A stretch of DNA of 6,012 bases, taken from an uncultured Gemmiger sp. (GTDB taxonomy: Bacteria > Bacillota > Clostridia > Oscillospirales > Ruminococcaceae). Location: positions 1 through 6,012 of the forward strand of contig CALWNS010000258.1 of assembly GCA_944382805.1 (NCBI GenBank), in the 5' to 3' direction. Position numbers and translations under genes: made by a program. Positions 5,399 through 6,012 of this stretch are shown here, one piece after another. The stretch's first letter is position 1. Each line of letters starts with the position of its first letter. The notes beneath the pieces are model-generated. The model ran no database searches. It saw nothing but the letters and a program-made list of their open reading frames with translations, and was not told where the DNA came from.

Positions 5399-6012
5399 GC
5401 GGTGGCATCCGCGCGCTGGAAAGCGAGGCCGACCGCAAGGCGTTCGCCGCGGCCGTGGCCGGCAAACCGTTCTTCGGCGCGCTGCTGGGCCGGGACCTGC
5501 GGCTGTGGGCCGGCAACCCCGGCGCGCCCACCCGCCTGTACTGGCTGCCGCAGGCGGCGCTGGCGCTTGGCGGGCGCAGCGCCCAGCTCTGCGGCCCGGT
5601 CGAGGACTGGGAGCAGCTGGCCCTGTTTCTGCGCTTTGCCGGCGTGCGCCGCCTGGTCGCAGACCGCCCGGCCCCGCTGCCGGCCGGCGAACCGCTCTAC
5701 CTCTACACGCTGGCGCCGGGGCGGCAGCTGCCGCTGGGCGCCGCCCCGGCCGGCCTTGCGCTGGATCCCGCGCCCCGCGTGGCGGCGGTGGCCGAACTGG
5801 CTTTCCCGGGGCGGGAAAACGCCGCCCGGCGCGACGCATTTTATTCCGAGACCTGCACCGCCGTGGCCCACGGCCTGGCGCGGCTGTGGGCGCTGTGCGG
5901 CCCGGACGGCGGCAGCGTCAGCATGGTGGGGGCCTATGCCATGGTGGCGGGCGAAGCCTACCTGGCCACCGGCGAAACGGTCCCCGAACGCCGCGGGCAG
6001 GGTATCGGCGGC
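5395..6012 (+). CDS. GNAT-family N-acetyltransferase (partial, continues past window)
   Basis: An open frame of 206 codons starts at GTG 5395, overlapping the murD stop as GTGA, and runs to the window end without a stop. It would be missed by a scan that requires ATG. The visible end, VGAYAMVAGEAYLATGETV followed by PERRGQGIGG, is a beta strand plus the acetyl-CoA pyrophosphate loop (R/Q-x-x-G-x-G; Arg200, Gly203, Gly205), the hallmark of GNAT acetyltransferases. The motif lies unusually late, so about 150-190 residues precede it. That N-terminal part (RLYWLPQAALAL, then DWEQLALFLRFAGVRRLVAD) may be a separate or degenerate GNAT half. The substrate is unknown. No good Shine-Dalgarno is near (GGAG at 5377-5380 is 14 nt away), so translation is probably coupled to murD. 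Leu-, Ala- and Arg-rich composition matches the window's high GC. Confidence 0.75.
   Translation, partial: MSGGIRALESEADRKAFAAAVAGKPFFGALLGRDLRLWAGNPGAPTRLYWLPQAALALGGRSAQLCGPVEDWEQLALFLRFAGVRRLVADRPAPLPAGEPLYLYTLAPGRQLPLGAAPAGLALDPAPRVAAVAELAFPGRENAARRDAFYSETCTAVAHGLARLWALCGPDGGSVSMVGAYAMVAGEAYLATGETVPERRGQGIGG

Noticed and set aside
3752..5839. 695-codon minus-strand open frame over murD and the GNAT gene
   Set aside because: It spans two plus-strand genes and an intergenic hairpin. Composition (Arg, Ala, Gly, His) is typical of a shadow frame in GC-rich DNA.
5320..5871. 183-codon minus-strand open frame over the murD end and the GNAT start
   Set aside because: It is antisense to the GTG-started GNAT frame, which has the acetyl-CoA loop motif. 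The antisense product shows no motif.

Overview
The window is chromosomal DNA from a GC-rich Gram-positive bacterium. It is most likely a Clostridia member of the Oscillospiraceae/Ruminococcaceae type (Faecalibacterium/Subdoligranulum/Gemmiger-like). That placement is an inference from four things: the rpoA-rplQ order, strong AAAGGAG-type ribosome binding sites, an M23/G5 cell-wall peptidase of clostridial style, and a long, divergent PRPP synthetase. Species cannot be fixed from the sequence alone. All genes look like core chromosomal genes. I see no insertion sequence, phage gene, tRNA, rRNA or CRISPR array.

Layout: (1) 1-566 is the end of the ribosomal-protein/alpha operon: the 3' end of rpoA, then rplQ, closed by a strong 14-bp-stem terminator. 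(2) 600-2186, on the minus strand, is a membrane-anchored M23 (LytM-type) metallopeptidase with a G5 domain. It converges on rplQ and shares the terminator. (3) 2187-2637 is a 450-bp divergent regulatory region. It holds a near-consensus minus-strand promoter (TTGACA-17-TAGACT) for the peptidase with an operator-like palindrome just downstream, and a plus-strand extended -10 promoter with A-tracts and a structured leader for the next gene. (4) 2638-3807 is an atypical 389-aa ribose-phosphate pyrophosphokinase. (5) 3808-3982 holds a hairpin, a tandem 10-bp repeat and a promoter. (6) 3983-5398 is murD, overlapping by 4 nt (GTGA) a GNAT acetyltransferase that runs off the window end.

Functionally, the window joins transcription/translation (RpoA, L17), nucleotide precursor supply (PRPP) and envelope biogenesis (MurD making the muropeptide precursor, the M23 peptidase remodelling finished wall). 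The genes are in at least four transcription units, so they are neighbours rather than one pathway operon. Only rpoA-rplQ and murD-GNAT look co-transcribed. The best candidate for something undescribed is the control region of the peptidase. A palindrome, a repeated half-site on the -10 exactly 31 bp away, and a gene start with no Shine-Dalgarno together suggest a specifically regulated cell-wall hydrolase.
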